64,000 nt of DNA from Aquirickettsiella gammari. Its GTDB lineage: Bacteria; Pseudomonadota; Gammaproteobacteria; Diplorickettsiales; Diplorickettsiaceae. The translations under genes were made by a program, and so were the position numbers. The stretch spans positions 682,001 to 746,000 of the forward strand of contig OY969558.1 in NCBI GenBank assembly GCA_963701065.1, written 5' to 3'. Below are positions 1-9,135 of the stretch, one piece after another; position 1 is the first letter of the stretch, and each line of letters opens with the position of its first letter. Under the pieces are notes generated by a model. The model saw only the letters and a program-made list of their open reading frames with translations, did not search any database and had not been told where the DNA came from.

Positions 1-1
1 C

Positions 2-1558
2 CTCACTTTAACCATAGATAGTGGCCTGCAAAAGTTAGCACAACAGGCTTTAGGTCAACAAAAAGGCGCTATTGTAGCCCTGGATCCACGTAACGGGGAG
101 GTTTTAGCCTTAGTTAGTAACCCTAGTTTCGATCCAAATCTCTTTGTGAGCGGAATCCGACAACGCGATTATACGCAATTGCAAACCGAACCCGGTGATC
201 CTCTGTATAATCGGGCCTTACGTGGCGCCTATCATCCGGGCTCTAGCATTAAGCCTTTTATCAGTACCGGGGCCCTGCTAGAAAATGTGGTTACTCCTGA
301 TTACACCATTCATGATACGGGTGAGTTTCAAATCAATGGCAGAGGACGGATTTATCACAATTTTCGTCGTCATGCCTACGGCGAAGTTAATCTACTTAAA
401 GCATTAACTGTTTCTTCTGATATTTATTTTTATAACCTAAGCCTACGCATGGGGATTAATCGAATTTATACCAGTCTGAAACGATTTGGTTTTGGCACTC
501 CTACCGATATCGACCTTCCAGATGAAGGTGGCGGAGTTTTACCTAACCCTCAATGGAAGGAAAAATCCTATGGTGCACCCTGGTATGCAGGAGACACTTT
601 AAATTGTGGTATTGGCCAAGGATTTCTATTAGTAACCCCGATACAATTAGCATTCGCAGCAAGCACTCTAGCAGAATGGGGAGAACGCTGGAAACCACAC
701 GTCGTATTGAGCTTTCGTTCAAGTGATGGAAGCGTCATTTTTACCAAACCACAGCATTTAGAACCAATTAACCTCCCTCAAACTATTTTGAGTTTCATCC
801 GTACCGCCATGCAACACGTTGTCAATGCGCCGGGAGGAACCGCAGAACGTTTCTTTCCAGGGGTCCCTTATACCTTGGCCGGGAAAACAGGCACAGCGCA
901 GGTATATAGTTTAAAAAATAATGAGCGCTATAACAGGAAGACTGTTTCTGCCAAACTGCGTGATAATTCGTTATTTATCGCTTTTGCTCCTGTTAAAAAC
1001 CCTAGAATAGCGCTTGCTATCGTCATACAAAACAGCACTACTCCTTCCCCGCAAATTGCACGAAAACTTCTCGATTATTACCTAATCCCTCCCTCACCCA
1101 TCCCAACTATTCAAAATGCACCCCCCGCTATTATTCCCCCAAAAGCCCCAGATAAACAATTGAATGAATCTGATAAAAATCCAAGCACTTCTAGTACGAT
1201 AACACCGAATAAAGACGATGAAGAAGATGAGGAAGACATCAACGAAGTAGAAGATAGCGACAACACCCCTTTAACTAGGCCTGAAAAAACTCCCGATAAA
1301 CAATTCGATAAATCTAATAAAAATCCAAGTCCTTCTAGCACAGTAACACCTGACCAAGATGAAGAGGAGGATGAAGACATCAATGAAATAAGAGACAATG
1401 ACAACGCAACTTCAACCAAACCTGAAAAAACCTCGAATAAACAGTTGGATGAATCTGATAAAACCCCAAGCGCTTCTAATACGATAGTGCCTGGCGACAA
1501 CAAAGAGAAGAAAACAGGCAATGAAACAGATAGAGGCAATACTCCGTTCGAGGAATAA
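2..1558 (+). CDS. mrdA: Penicillin-binding protein 2, 3' part (5' end outside window)
   Basis: This is the transpeptidase part of PBP2, the periplasmic D,D-transpeptidase that cross-links peptidoglycan during rod elongation with RodA. The reading frame is open from base 2, so the gene enters from the left edge. The ATG at 146 is only an internal Met: the preceding codons read ALDPRNGEVLALVSNPSFDP, a typical PBP2 stretch. The catalytic SxxK serine (HPGSSIKP) is coded at 242-244, an SSD-type motif follows in TVSSDIYFYNL, and the KTG motif (AGKTGTAQV) is at 884-892. After the normal domain end near LLDYYL (about 1080) there is an extra tail of about 155 residues, rich in Asp, Glu, Ser, Thr and Pro, made of three imperfect repeats. 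Family assignment is secure; the tail has no function I recognise. Confidence 0.96.
   Translation, partial: LTLTIDSGLQKLAQQALGQQKGAIVALDPRNGEVLALVSNPSFDPNLFVSGIRQRDYTQLQTEPGDPLYNRALRGAYHPGSSIKPFISTGALLENVVTPDYTIHDTGEFQINGRGRIYHNFRRHAYGEVNLLKALTVSSDIYFYNLSLRMGINRIYTSLKRFGFGTPTDIDLPDEGGGVLPNPQWKEKSYGAPWYAGDTLNCGIGQGFLLVTPIQLAFAASTLAEWGERWKPHVVLSFRSSDGSVIFTKPQHLEPINLPQTILSFIRTAMQHVVNAPGGTAERFFPGVPYTLAGKTGTAQVYSLKNNERYNRKTVSAKLRDNSLFIAFAPVKNPRIALAIVIQNSTTPSPQIARKLLDYYLIPPSPIPTIQNAPPAIIPPKAPDKQLNESDKNPSTSSTITPNKDDEEDEEDINEVEDSDNTPLTRPEKTPDKQFDKSNKNPSPSSTVTPDQDEEEDEDINEIRDNDNATSTKPEKTSNKQLDESDKTPSASNTIVPGDNKEKKTGNETDRGNTPFEE
1151..1555 (+). repeat. Three imperfect tandem repeats coding the acidic tail of PBP2
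   Basis: Units start at about 1151, 1295 and 1436, with spacings of 144 and 141 bases, both multiples of three. Each begins with a variant of DKQLxESDKNPS, followed in the first two units by an Asp/Glu run (DEEDEEDINE, EEEDEDINE) and then PEKT. The third unit loses the acidic run and ends the protein. The similarity is visible in DNA as well as protein, which points to tandem duplication inside the gene. Confidence 0.85.
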
Positions 1559-1594
1559 AAAATTAGATCCTCCTCGCTCGGATTGACAACTATC

Positions 1595-1603
1595 TGCTAT
1601 AAA
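1595..1603 (+). promoter_or_regulatory. Possible extended -10 promoter for rpsT
   Basis: TGCTATAAA fits an extended -10 element (TGnTATAAT). It would start transcription near 1610 and give a leader of about 50 bases. A TTGACA is also present at 1583-1588, with only CATGAT at 17-base spacing (1606-1611). Either could serve; neither is proven. Confidence 0.35.
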
Positions 1604-1659
1604 GGCATGATTAGCGCCTTGAATGTAAGTCCGTTTTCTTTAATTTGGGAGATTGTCCA

Positions 1660-1944
1660 TTGGCCAATACAAAACAAGCAAAAAAACGCGTGAGACAAGC
1701 GGAAAAACGTCGCCAGCATAATACCAGCTATCGCTCTATGATGCGTACCTATATTAAGCGGGTTATTGTCGCTATTGAGGCTGGGAAGGCAACTGAAGCG
1801 GATACGGCTTATCAAGTGGCTTTACCTATTATTGACCGCATGGCTAACAAAGGTTTTATCCACAAAAATAAAGCGGCTAGGCACAAAAGCCGTTTATTAA
1901 TCAGAATTCGCAAACTAACTAATCCAGAAACCGCCGCCGCTTAA
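1660..1944 (+). CDS. rpsT: 30S ribosomal protein S20
   Basis: A small basic protein that binds 16S rRNA early in assembly of the small subunit. I place the start at the TTG at 1660, giving a protein that begins (M)ANTKQAKKRVRQAEK like other S20 proteins. A GGGAG Shine-Dalgarno lies about 8 bases upstream. An in-frame TTG at 1645 would add five residues foreign to the family. The length of 94 residues is slightly above the usual 87 or so. E. coli rpsT also starts with UUG, which is tied to autogenous translational control, so the rare start is probably functional. The stop overlaps the end of the convergent gene by four bases. Confidence 0.95.
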   Translation: MANTKQAKKRVRQAEKRRQHNTSYRSMMRTYIKRVIVAIEAGKATEADTAYQVALPIIDRMANKGFIHKNKAARHKSRLLIRIRKLTNPETAAA

Positions 1945-2810
1945 ATGGCCTCTCCTGTGAAAAGCGGCGCTAATGTTTCTTTTAGACGTTCATCATGTTG
2001 TGTTAGTGGTAATGTGGCTCTAGCTAAGTTTTTATAAACACCTGCCAAGTCAGAAAAAGGCTTTAGTGCTTGAAGATGTTTGTTTAGCGTGTTTTTGTCT
2101 CCTCGCTGCAGAGGCCCTGTCAGCGCTTCACTAGATTCGTCTAAGCATTGAATCTTACTAAAGGTTTGCGCCATCAGCGCTCGAGTGAGTATTTTAGCTA
2201 GCTTACTGCTTAAGCCTGCTTTTTTATAACAGACTTCAGCCATCGATGCCAAAGTGACCAGGTAGTTAGACGCGAACACACTGGCCGCATGGTAGAGTGC
2301 TTTATCGTTTTTTTCGATTAAAAATAGCTGGCTATCTATCGCCCTAAAAAGCGGCAACAATTTCTCTAAGGCAAGTTTACTGCCTTCAAACGCACAATAA
2401 GTCCCTTTAAAGACTTCAACATCAACCATGGGTTTAGAAAAGCTAAAAAGAGGATGTATACTGGCCGTATAGCAACCCAACTGCGCTAAAGAATTTAAAC
2501 ATTCAGAGCTTAACAATCCACTACAATGAAAAACCACGTTAGCTTTAGAAAGCAAACTCTGCTTGGCTAATTGTTGTGCCACAGGCTCAATACTATCATC
2601 GGGGGTGGCAATTAAATAAACATCGGCAGATTTAAGTTGTTTGATCGAAGCGCAAGTCCTACCTTGACCTATAAAAGCAACGGCTTCTTCAGCGCTCGCT
2701 CTATTTAAATTAACTACCTCTTGAACACAAACAAGCCCTGTCTTTGCTAATAAAAATGCTAAAGTCTTCCCTAATCGACCACAACCAATCACACTAAGCT
2801 TTAATTTCAT
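1941..2810 (-). CDS. Rossmann-fold NAD(P)-binding protein, DUF2520 type
   Basis: A protein of 289 residues beginning with a beta strand and the dinucleotide-binding loop GCGRLG at residues 9-14. A second Rossmann-type segment (VYLIATPDDSI) and a helical C-terminal half follow, the layout of the DUF2520 family related to ProC and 6-phosphogluconate dehydrogenase-like folds. SGLLSSECL and ASIHPLFSF match the family style. The reaction is not known. It probably shares a transcript with the MscS gene upstream on the same strand (gap 25 bases). Confidence 0.75.
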   Translation of the reverse strand: MKLKLSVIGCGRLGKTLAFLLAKTGLVCVQEVVNLNRASAEEAVAFIGQGRTCASIKQLKSADVYLIATPDDSIEPVAQQLAKQSLLSKANVVFHCSGLLSSECLNSLAQLGCYTASIHPLFSFSKPMVDVEVFKGTYCAFEGSKLALEKLLPLFRAIDSQLFLIEKNDKALYHAASVFASNYLVTLASMAEVCYKKAGLSSKLAKILTRALMAQTFSKIQCLDESSEALTGPLQRGDKNTLNKHLQALKPFSDLAGVYKNLARATLPLTQHDERLKETLAPLFTGEAI

Positions 2811-2835
2811 ATTAGAATTTTTTAATCCACTTATC

Positions 2836-3951
2836 TTATGGTTCGTTCCTATCTTGAGAGAAGGGTAACTCTATTCCTTCTAAATTGTTTAAATAAATAG
2901 TATGGCTAGGAAAAGACCATTCGGCGCCATGACGCTGAATGCAGGCTAATAACTGCAAAAATAGTGTTTGTTGTATCATTAAAAAGTCGCTACTGTTAAC
3001 TGTATTGGTATACGCGATAACCACTAGGTTAAGTGATGTATTCGCTAACTCATTAAGATTAACCGTAATAGATCGACTTTTATCGATAGCGGAATTTTCT
3101 CTTAATAAAGATTTAATTTCTTCCAAAATAGCAGGAACTTTCATTATATCTTGATAACGTAAACTAATTCGACAATAAAAGCGCCGATATTTCATTCGTG
3201 AAGGATTCTCTACGACTAAATTAGAAAATAGCGCATTAGGGATATATACGGGACGACACTCGGGTGTTCGAATTCGACACATGCGCCAACCTATCTCTTC
3301 TACGGTACCTTCCACCTTAAGTGCCGGCAAGGATATTTGCTCACCTATTACAAAAGGTCTATCTAAAAACAACATTAAGCTTCCAAATAGATTAGCTAAT
3401 AAATCTTTAGCGGCAAACCCTATAACAACCCCACCCATGCCGCCAAAAGCTAATACTCCGACAATACTGAAACCAAATATTTGAAACACGGATAAAGCCG
3501 CTAAAATGATGATGGATAATTTTGCGATTTGACTCAATCCATGGATTAATGTTTTATCAATCAATTTATTCTGTACTTTATTTTCGGCGGCGCACAAAAA
3601 ACCTTCTTTAGAGTAGGCAACAAAACGCCATAAAAACCAGGTCAATAAAGCTATAAATGATAAATCACGAATTAAATACAGCTGCTCAATATCTATTGCT
3701 TTCCAAGCGATACAAAGCGATTCAACCGCATAGAAAATGCCCATTAAAACAACCAAAATAAACAACGGCTTATAAATAGCCTCTAGCAACGCAACACTTA
3801 AAACACCTGATTTTCGCGTTAATCGCCGCTTACATTTTTGATAAAAAATAGGGATAAAAAAACAGAGTAAGGCTGTTAGCGCAAGGATCACTAAGGCCCT
3901 AATCACACAAAGTTGAAGTAAAACAGTCAGCATTGTTCGCAAAGAATTCAC
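2836..3951 (-). CDS. MscS-family mechanosensitive channel
   Basis: An inner-membrane protein of 371 residues with four or five hydrophobic helices in the first 190 residues. The MscS pore helix and beta domain follow, with the Gly/Ala-rich pore segment VGVLAFGGMGGVVIGFAAKD at about 164-183. FLDRPFVIGEQI and VEEIGWRMCRIRTPE are standard MscS-domain signatures. Such channels release solutes on sudden drops in outside osmolarity. The size and the Trp/Arg-rich GWRMCRIRT resemble the YbdG/YnaI side of the family rather than the 286-residue MscS itself. The exact subfamily is uncertain. Confidence 0.85.
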   Translation of the reverse strand: MNSLRTMLTVLLQLCVIRALVILALTALLCFFIPIFYQKCKRRLTRKSGVLSVALLEAIYKPLFILVVLMGIFYAVESLCIAWKAIDIEQLYLIRDLSFIALLTWFLWRFVAYSKEGFLCAAENKVQNKLIDKTLIHGLSQIAKLSIIILAALSVFQIFGFSIVGVLAFGGMGGVVIGFAAKDLLANLFGSLMLFLDRPFVIGEQISLPALKVEGTVEEIGWRMCRIRTPECRPVYIPNALFSNLVVENPSRMKYRRFYCRISLRYQDIMKVPAILEEIKSLLRENSAIDKSRSITVNLNELANTSLNLVVIAYTNTVNSSDFLMIQQTLFLQLLACIQRHGAEWSFPSHTIYLNNLEGIELPFSQDRNEP

Positions 3952-3995
3952 CTATTTCCCACCATAGTCTAATAAATGTTTCATTTATTAAAATA

Positions 3996-4634
3996 TCAAA
4001 TTCGATAAGCCACTAAAGACATAAATTTTGCCAAGCCTTGCATACTCCACTGTATGACCAACGGGAGAGGAATAGCTCCCGCTTGCTCAGCTGTTAGCGC
4101 GTGCTCCATTTCCTCTAATCGCATTTGCTCAACAATAGCACGGCTTTTGTTATCCACTAGCGGTAAGCTTTGTAAATGATTATATAAATGCCTTGCTACC
4201 TGATGTTCTGTTTCTGCCAAAAAACCAAGGCTCACTTTATCACCGAATAAGCCCGCACTAACTCCTATCAATAATGCGCTTATATACCAGAAAGGGTTTA
4301 AATAACTCGTGTGTGTCCCTAACTCCTGAATTCGCTGTTGACACCAACTCAAATGGTCAACCTCTTCTTGAGCGGCTTTTTGTAATTTTTGCTTTATATC
4401 CTGTGAGCGCGCGGTTAATGCTTGACCTGCATACAAGGCCTGGGCACAAATCTCTCCGACATGATTTATCCGCATTAAACCACCTGAATGTTGACGCTCT
4501 TTTTCGTTTAAAGTCGTATCACTCAATAAGTTTTTAGCTGGATTAGGGCGACTCGATGAGGAATTCAGTTGAATTGATTGTAAAACCCCATCGAGTCGTA
4601 AAACTAATCGATCCCAGAGCGAATAATAGCGCAT
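3996..4634 (-). CDS. coq7: 3-demethoxyubiquinol 5-hydroxylase (Coq7-type di-iron enzyme)
   Basis: Hydroxylates the ubiquinone precursor at C-5 (older name 2-polyprenyl-3-methyl-6-methoxy-1,4-benzoquinone monooxygenase), replacing the flavin enzyme UbiF of E. coli. Di-iron ligands are visible as E61 (EICAQAL), E91 and H94 (EEVDH), E141 or E143 (ETEH) and the late EEMEH. I chose the ATG at 4634 (MRYYSLWDRLV, 212 residues) because an AAAGG sits 8 bases upstream. An in-frame ATG at 4667 would add 11 residues with no such site. It links to the ubiE-ubiJ-ubiB genes at the right of the window as part of ubiquinone synthesis. Confidence 0.92.
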   Translation of the reverse strand: MRYYSLWDRLVLRLDGVLQSIQLNSSSSRPNPAKNLLSDTTLNEKERQHSGGLMRINHVGEICAQALYAGQALTARSQDIKQKLQKAAQEEVDHLSWCQQRIQELGTHTSYLNPFWYISALLIGVSAGLFGDKVSLGFLAETEHQVARHLYNHLQSLPLVDNKSRAIVEQMRLEEMEHALTAEQAGAIPLPLVIQWSMQGLAKFMSLVAYRI

Positions 4635-4726
4635 TAAATAACCTTTAACGTGTATAATACTTAACATTGCAACAAAACTAACAAATACGTTAAGCTTAGC
4701 AGCTACTAATTTGACCTCGTAAACCT

Positions 4727-6079
4727 ATGAAGAAACTATTATACCAAATATTACTAAGCTCCCTGCTCATAGTAGGCTTTAGCTCCTTAAGTTATGCCGG
4801 CTGGCCTTTTAGCGTAGCTCATCAAATTAACGATACTAGCATCTCTCAGATGTTACAACCTATCATGCCAGCAGTAGTTAATGTCTCAGTACAAGGTGAT
4901 ATCCCACTTAATCAGTTACCCCCCCCTTTACCAGGCCGTCCTTATCCACGTCATTTTGAAAGCATGGGCTCGGGTGTCATTATAGATGCTAAGGCCGGAT
5001 ATATTTTAACCAACGCACACGTTATCCGTGCCGCTAAAACAATTACAGTGACGCTAAGTGATGGTCGTGTATTTAAAGCGATGCTTAAAGGCTCCGATCC
5101 GGCTTCGGATATTGCTTTACTGGTGATTACACCTGACCATTTAACCGCTATCCCTCTAGGTAATTCTGATAATTTAAAGGTAGGTGATTTTGTAGCGGCA
5201 ATTGGCAATCCTTTTGGTCTCAACCAAACAGTGACTTCAGGTATCGTCAGCGCGTTACAGCGTACCGGATTAGGAATAGAAGGTTATGAAAATTTTATTC
5301 AGACTGATGCGCCCATTAATCCAGGTAATTCCGGCGGCGCCTTAATCAATTTACGAGGTCAGTTAATGGGGATTAATACTGCCATCCTCGCACCTGGTTC
5401 CAATGCAGGAAATGTCGGAATTGGCTTTGCTATCCCCATTAATATGGCGCATGGTGTTATGAAACAATTAGCGGAACATGGTTCTGTACGTCGAGGTTTA
5501 ATTGGAGTTTTAGTACAAGATTTAACACCAGCCTTAGATTCAGCACTTCACATCGCTGCCAATACAGGTGGCGCATTAGTTTCGCAAGTGCCTAACTATT
5601 CACCTGCGGCAACAGCAGGTATCCAAACCGGTGATATTATCGAATCGATCAACGGCACACCGATACAAAATGCCGGGCAAGTAAGGAATATTGTCGGGAT
5701 GTTAAGGGTAGGCGATAAAATTACTGTTAAGTTGTCACGAAAAGGAAGAACCATTAATACCGTATTAAATCTTACCGATCCAAAGGAGTACAAACAAACA
5801 GCAGAACATGATAACCCTTTTCTTTATGGTTTGGCGCTGCGTGACTTCAATCAGACTGTCACCGGACAAGGGCATCTCATAGGAGTCGAAGTCGTCGATA
5901 TAGACGAAAATAGTATGGCCTGGCACGCCGGTATACGCCCTGGCGATGTCATTACTTCAGCTAACCAAACAACGGTAAGTAGTGTTGATCAACTCCAAAA
6001 AATTGCCAAACAAAGCAAACAAGAGCTTTTAGTGAACGTATTATCACGTGCCGGTATCCGCTTTCTTGTCATTAAATAA
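4727..6079 (+). CDS. degP: Periplasmic serine protease/chaperone, DegP/DegQ type
   Basis: Degrades or refolds damaged envelope proteins. A signal peptide is clear (MKK, hydrophobic core, SLSYAG near 22-25). The trypsin-like domain has the full catalytic triad: H98 in TNAHV, D128 in SDIAL and S202 in NPGNSGGAL. Two PDZ domains follow, at about 265-345 and 360-450. At 450 residues it has the size of DegP/DegQ rather than single-PDZ DegS. The Q-linker loop after residue 55 is short (PLPGRPYPRHF), which is closer to DegQ, so DegP versus DegQ cannot be settled here. It is transcribed divergently from coq7. Confidence 0.95.
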   Translation: MKKLLYQILLSSLLIVGFSSLSYAGWPFSVAHQINDTSISQMLQPIMPAVVNVSVQGDIPLNQLPPPLPGRPYPRHFESMGSGVIIDAKAGYILTNAHVIRAAKTITVTLSDGRVFKAMLKGSDPASDIALLVITPDHLTAIPLGNSDNLKVGDFVAAIGNPFGLNQTVTSGIVSALQRTGLGIEGYENFIQTDAPINPGNSGGALINLRGQLMGINTAILAPGSNAGNVGIGFAIPINMAHGVMKQLAEHGSVRRGLIGVLVQDLTPALDSALHIAANTGGALVSQVPNYSPAATAGIQTGDIIESINGTPIQNAGQVRNIVGMLRVGDKITVKLSRKGRTINTVLNLTDPKEYKQTAEHDNPFLYGLALRDFNQTVTGQGHLIGVEVVDIDENSMAWHAGIRPGDVITSANQTTVSSVDQLQKIAKQSKQELLVNVLSRAGIRFLVIK

Positions 6080-6103
6080 AAGACAGCTCAGCACAAAAAA
6101 TTA

Positions 6104-7441
6104 TTAATTAGGCTGTATTGGAACTAGCTTAATGACAAGTCCTAATTCATTTTGTTTAGCGGCAAAATCTGCGTGTACGCCATACCCTGCAACTGCAATT
6201 AATTCTTGTTGATAAAAAATTAATGGGATTTTATTTCGTTGCCATGGAGGAACCGCCCATTCTTGAAATAGTTTTTTTAATGGATGAGAGCCTAAACGAT
6301 CACTTGAATAGAATCGTTCTCCTCCATGTCGAAAACTGACCTGTACCTGTCGCTCTTCCATGAGCGAACAAGTAAGACCTTGGCCTAAGATCTTACTTGC
6401 AGTCAAAAGACCCAGCCTAGGTAATAGGAGCGTCTGATTTAATACCCATGGAATGGCAGAGTTTAGTAATGTTTGCTCATTTTCTAGGGTAAGTGCATAT
6501 AAAGTATCACGATAACGACGAAGTTGGACACCGCCCCAATTAACTTGAGGCGATGCATCCACTTTACTAACTAACAAAGCTTCAATTTGTTGTAATTGTT
6601 TTTGGCTAGGGATAGGGAAATTTAACCGGCTTAACCAATATCGTAATACATTACGACGGCGAGCTACACTCAAACCCAGTAAACAAGAAATAATCAAGGT
6701 ATTAAACACTGGTCCTTGTACCGCCCGCCAATCTTCGTAAGCTATTTCTTCAAGCAAGCAATGTGCTTCTGATGTATTTTCAGCGGTTCTTGCTAAGGTT
6801 TTGTTGGCTTGAGGCCAGCGCTGTTGGATAAGTGTCAGTACTTGATGACGAATAAAATTACGATTAAAACGTAAGTCCATATTACTACTATCTTCTATCC
6901 AAATTAATTGCTGCTCTTTGGCATAGGCATAGAGCTCTGCACGCGAAAATTTTAGTAATGGTCGCATAAGATAAGCTTTTGCAAAAGGCTGACAAAAAGG
7001 CATACTGGCTAAACCTCTAAGGCCCGAGCCACGTAGTAATTGTAGTAATAAAGTCTCTGCTTGATCATCACGATGATGGGCTGTTAATAAATAATCCCCT
7101 GCCGGAATTCGCTTTGCAATAGCCTTATAACGTGCCTGCCGCGCATAGGCCTCAGGACTTTCCCCTGCTTTTGGTCGTGCATCAACCGTAATAACTTCGC
7201 AGTATATCCCTAATTGCTCACAGCTATGTTGACAGCGCTCTGCCCATTTTATCGCATCAACGTGCCAACTATGATTAATATGGATAGCACGTAAACGCGT
7301 TACTGGTAATAAGTGCTTTAGCGCATGCAATAAGACTTGTGAGTCTAAACCTCCGCTATAAGATATCCAAAAATTAACGGAATCAGAATATTTTTCCAGT
7401 AAAAATCGGAGTTTTTCGTGAGTAAACATAAGGCTAAGCAT
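6104..7441 (-). CDS. tilS: tRNA(Ile)-lysidine synthase
   Basis: Converts C34 of the CAU-anticodon isoleucine tRNA to lysidine, so that it reads AUA; essential in most bacteria. The PP-loop ATP site SGGLDS is at residues 29-34. HHRDDQAETLLLQLLRGSG is the hallmark TilS stretch. The C-terminal substrate-binding domain (VSFRHGGERF, HPLKKLFQEWAVPPWQR) is complete, and 445 residues is normal. The start may be the ATG at 7441 or the one at 7429 (MFTHEKL); neither has a clear Shine-Dalgarno. In many gammaproteobacteria tilS follows accA directly; here pnuC lies between them. Confidence 0.96.
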   Translation of the reverse strand: MLSLMFTHEKLRFLLEKYSDSVNFWISYSGGLDSQVLLHALKHLLPVTRLRAIHINHSWHVDAIKWAERCQHSCEQLGIYCEVITVDARPKAGESPEAYARQARYKAIAKRIPAGDYLLTAHHRDDQAETLLLQLLRGSGLRGLASMPFCQPFAKAYLMRPLLKFSRAELYAYAKEQQLIWIEDSSNMDLRFNRNFIRHQVLTLIQQRWPQANKTLARTAENTSEAHCLLEEIAYEDWRAVQGPVFNTLIISCLLGLSVARRRNVLRYWLSRLNFPIPSQKQLQQIEALLVSKVDASPQVNWGGVQLRRYRDTLYALTLENEQTLLNSAIPWVLNQTLLLPRLGLLTASKILGQGLTCSLMEERQVQVSFRHGGERFYSSDRLGSHPLKKLFQEWAVPPWQRNKIPLIFYQQELIAVAGYGVHADFAAKQNELGLVIKLVPIQPN

Positions 7442-7542
7442 ATAAAATTTGACGAGGAATTGTAAAGTCCATGCCCATAACAGGCTCGCTTATTTAGCTA
7501 AAACAGATAACGTACGTGGTTTATTGATTCGATTTTGTTAGT

Positions 7543-8136
7543 TTAGGCAATAGAATGCGACCACTCATTAGCAGATTTCACCCTATTTTTTTTCCAATCA
7601 TGATAGCCTTTAACACACAACAACATAAAAATTGAATAGAGCAAGGAGGTTAAATACAAGGATTTACTCAGATATAAACCAATAGATAAGATATCAATAC
7701 CAATCCATAAAAGCCAATGATGCAAATATTTTTTACTCATCATCCACTGCGCAATCAAGCTAAGTGCCGTTACACAAGCATCTGCATAAACCGTAGTAGA
7801 ATCTGTATACTGTTTTAATATGAAACTAATGGCAGTAAATAAAATAATGGCGCTTATAAACACGGGGAAATAAGTCGATTGACTCATTACTTGTATGGAT
7901 AAAGGTTTTCTCGCGCTACTCCCATATTGCCACTGATACAGTCCATAAAACTGAAAGGCTAAAAAAACTCCTTGTAAGCCCATATCCGCGTACAGTTTCG
8001 TACTAAAAAAAATTAGGCTATATAAAAGGACCGTTATAATGCCAAAAAGCCAATTCCATAAACTGCTCCGGGTAATAAGATAGATATTTACTACGCCTGA
8101 TATAAAAGCGATGACTTCAAAATAAAAAAGCTTCAT
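7543..8136 (-). CDS. pnuC: Nicotinamide riboside transporter PnuC
   Basis: An inner-membrane protein of 197 residues with about seven hydrophobic helices. It carries the family signatures SLWNWLFGIITVLLYSLIFF and LYADMGLQGVFLAFQFYGLYQW (a Trp/Tyr-rich ligand region). PnuC moves nicotinamide riboside in by facilitated diffusion, with trapping by the kinase NadR, so it serves NAD salvage. It is AT-rich and lies between accA and tilS. No nadR or other NAD gene is in the window. A thiamine-type relative (PnuT) cannot be excluded without structure-level comparison. Confidence 0.88.
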   Translation of the reverse strand: MKLFYFEVIAFISGVVNIYLITRSSLWNWLFGIITVLLYSLIFFSTKLYADMGLQGVFLAFQFYGLYQWQYGSSARKPLSIQVMSQSTYFPVFISAIILFTAISFILKQYTDSTTVYADACVTALSLIAQWMMSKKYLHHWLLWIGIDILSIGLYLSKSLYLTSLLYSIFMLLCVKGYHDWKKNRVKSANEWSHSIA

Positions 8137-8185
8137 TTTTAATTTTTCTAATTAAGTTCTCAAAAAACTTAAAAATTACCTTAGA

Positions 8186-9133
8186 TTAAACGCCCATAGA
8201 TAATATCTTCTGGTAGCGCAGTTCGAGTAGCTTTTCAGTTGAGAAATATTGTAGCTGTGTTAACTGTTTAACGAGTTCAGTCTTTAATTGAGTCGCCATT
8301 TCATCAAAATCTGTATGAGCACCGCCTAAAGGTTCTTCAATTACCTTATCGATTAACTTGAGCTGATACAAACGATCTGCATTCATTGCCATCGCTTCTG
8401 CTGCCTCAGGTGCCTTTTCAGCACTTTTCCAGAGAATAGAAGCGCAACCCTCAGGGGAAATCACCGAATAAACACTATATTGCAACATCAAAATTCGATC
8501 CGCTACACCAACGGCCAAAGCACCCCCTGAACCACCTTCGCCAATTATTGTAGAAACAATAGGTGTTCTAAGCTGGGACATCATTTGCAGATTTTGTGCA
8601 ATCGCAGCACTTTGGTTTCGTTCTTCCGCATCAATACCCGGATAAGCACCGGGTGTATCAATAAAAGTTAAAATAGCTAGCTTAAAGCGTTCCGCCAACT
8701 CCATCAATCGAAGTGCTTTACGGTAGCCTTCAGGTTTCGGCATGCCAAAATTACGTTGTACCTTTTCTTTTGTCGTACGCCCTTTCTGATGACCTATAAT
8801 GACTACTGGCTGTTCGGCTAATTTAGCAACCCCGCCTACGATGGCCGTATCATCAGAAAATTGCCTGTCGCCATGTAATTCATCAAAGTCTGTAAAAATT
8901 CTGTGCACATAATCCAAAAAATACGGTCTTTGTGGATGACGCGCTAACTGAACTATCTGCCAAGCATTTAATGTTTGAAAAATAGATTGTGTTAATTCAA
9001 GTTTTCGCTGCTCTAAACGTTTAATCTCCTCACCGACATTAACCTCGGCATCATTGCCTAGTTTGCGCAGCTCTTCTATTTTTGCCCCAAGCTCGGCTAT
9101 AGGCTTTTCAAAATCCAAAAACTTAAAGTGCAT
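8186..9133 (-). CDS. accA: Acetyl-CoA carboxylase carboxyltransferase subunit alpha
   Basis: With AccD it transfers the carboxyl group from biotin to acetyl-CoA, giving malonyl-CoA for fatty acid synthesis. The N-terminal MHFKFLDFEKPIAELGAKIEEL, the GHQKGRTTKEKVQRNFGMPKPEGYRKALR block and the oxyanion region GEGGSGGALA are all present. At 315 residues it is full length. It starts 2 bases after the stop of the small acidic gene upstream, so the two are almost certainly co-transcribed and probably translationally coupled. Confidence 0.97.
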   Translation of the reverse strand: MHFKFLDFEKPIAELGAKIEELRKLGNDAEVNVGEEIKRLEQRKLELTQSIFQTLNAWQIVQLARHPQRPYFLDYVHRIFTDFDELHGDRQFSDDTAIVGGVAKLAEQPVVIIGHQKGRTTKEKVQRNFGMPKPEGYRKALRLMELAERFKLAILTFIDTPGAYPGIDAEERNQSAAIAQNLQMMSQLRTPIVSTIIGEGGSGGALAVGVADRILMLQYSVYSVISPEGCASILWKSAEKAPEAAEAMAMNADRLYQLKLIDKVIEEPLGGAHTDFDEMATQLKTELVKQLTQLQYFSTEKLLELRYQKILSMGV

Positions 9134-9135
9134 AG

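Noticed and set aside
1111..1539. 142-codon open frame on the minus strand
   Set aside because: It is the complement of the acidic repeat tail of PBP2; the Ser/Leu-rich product merely mirrors the Asp/Glu codons.
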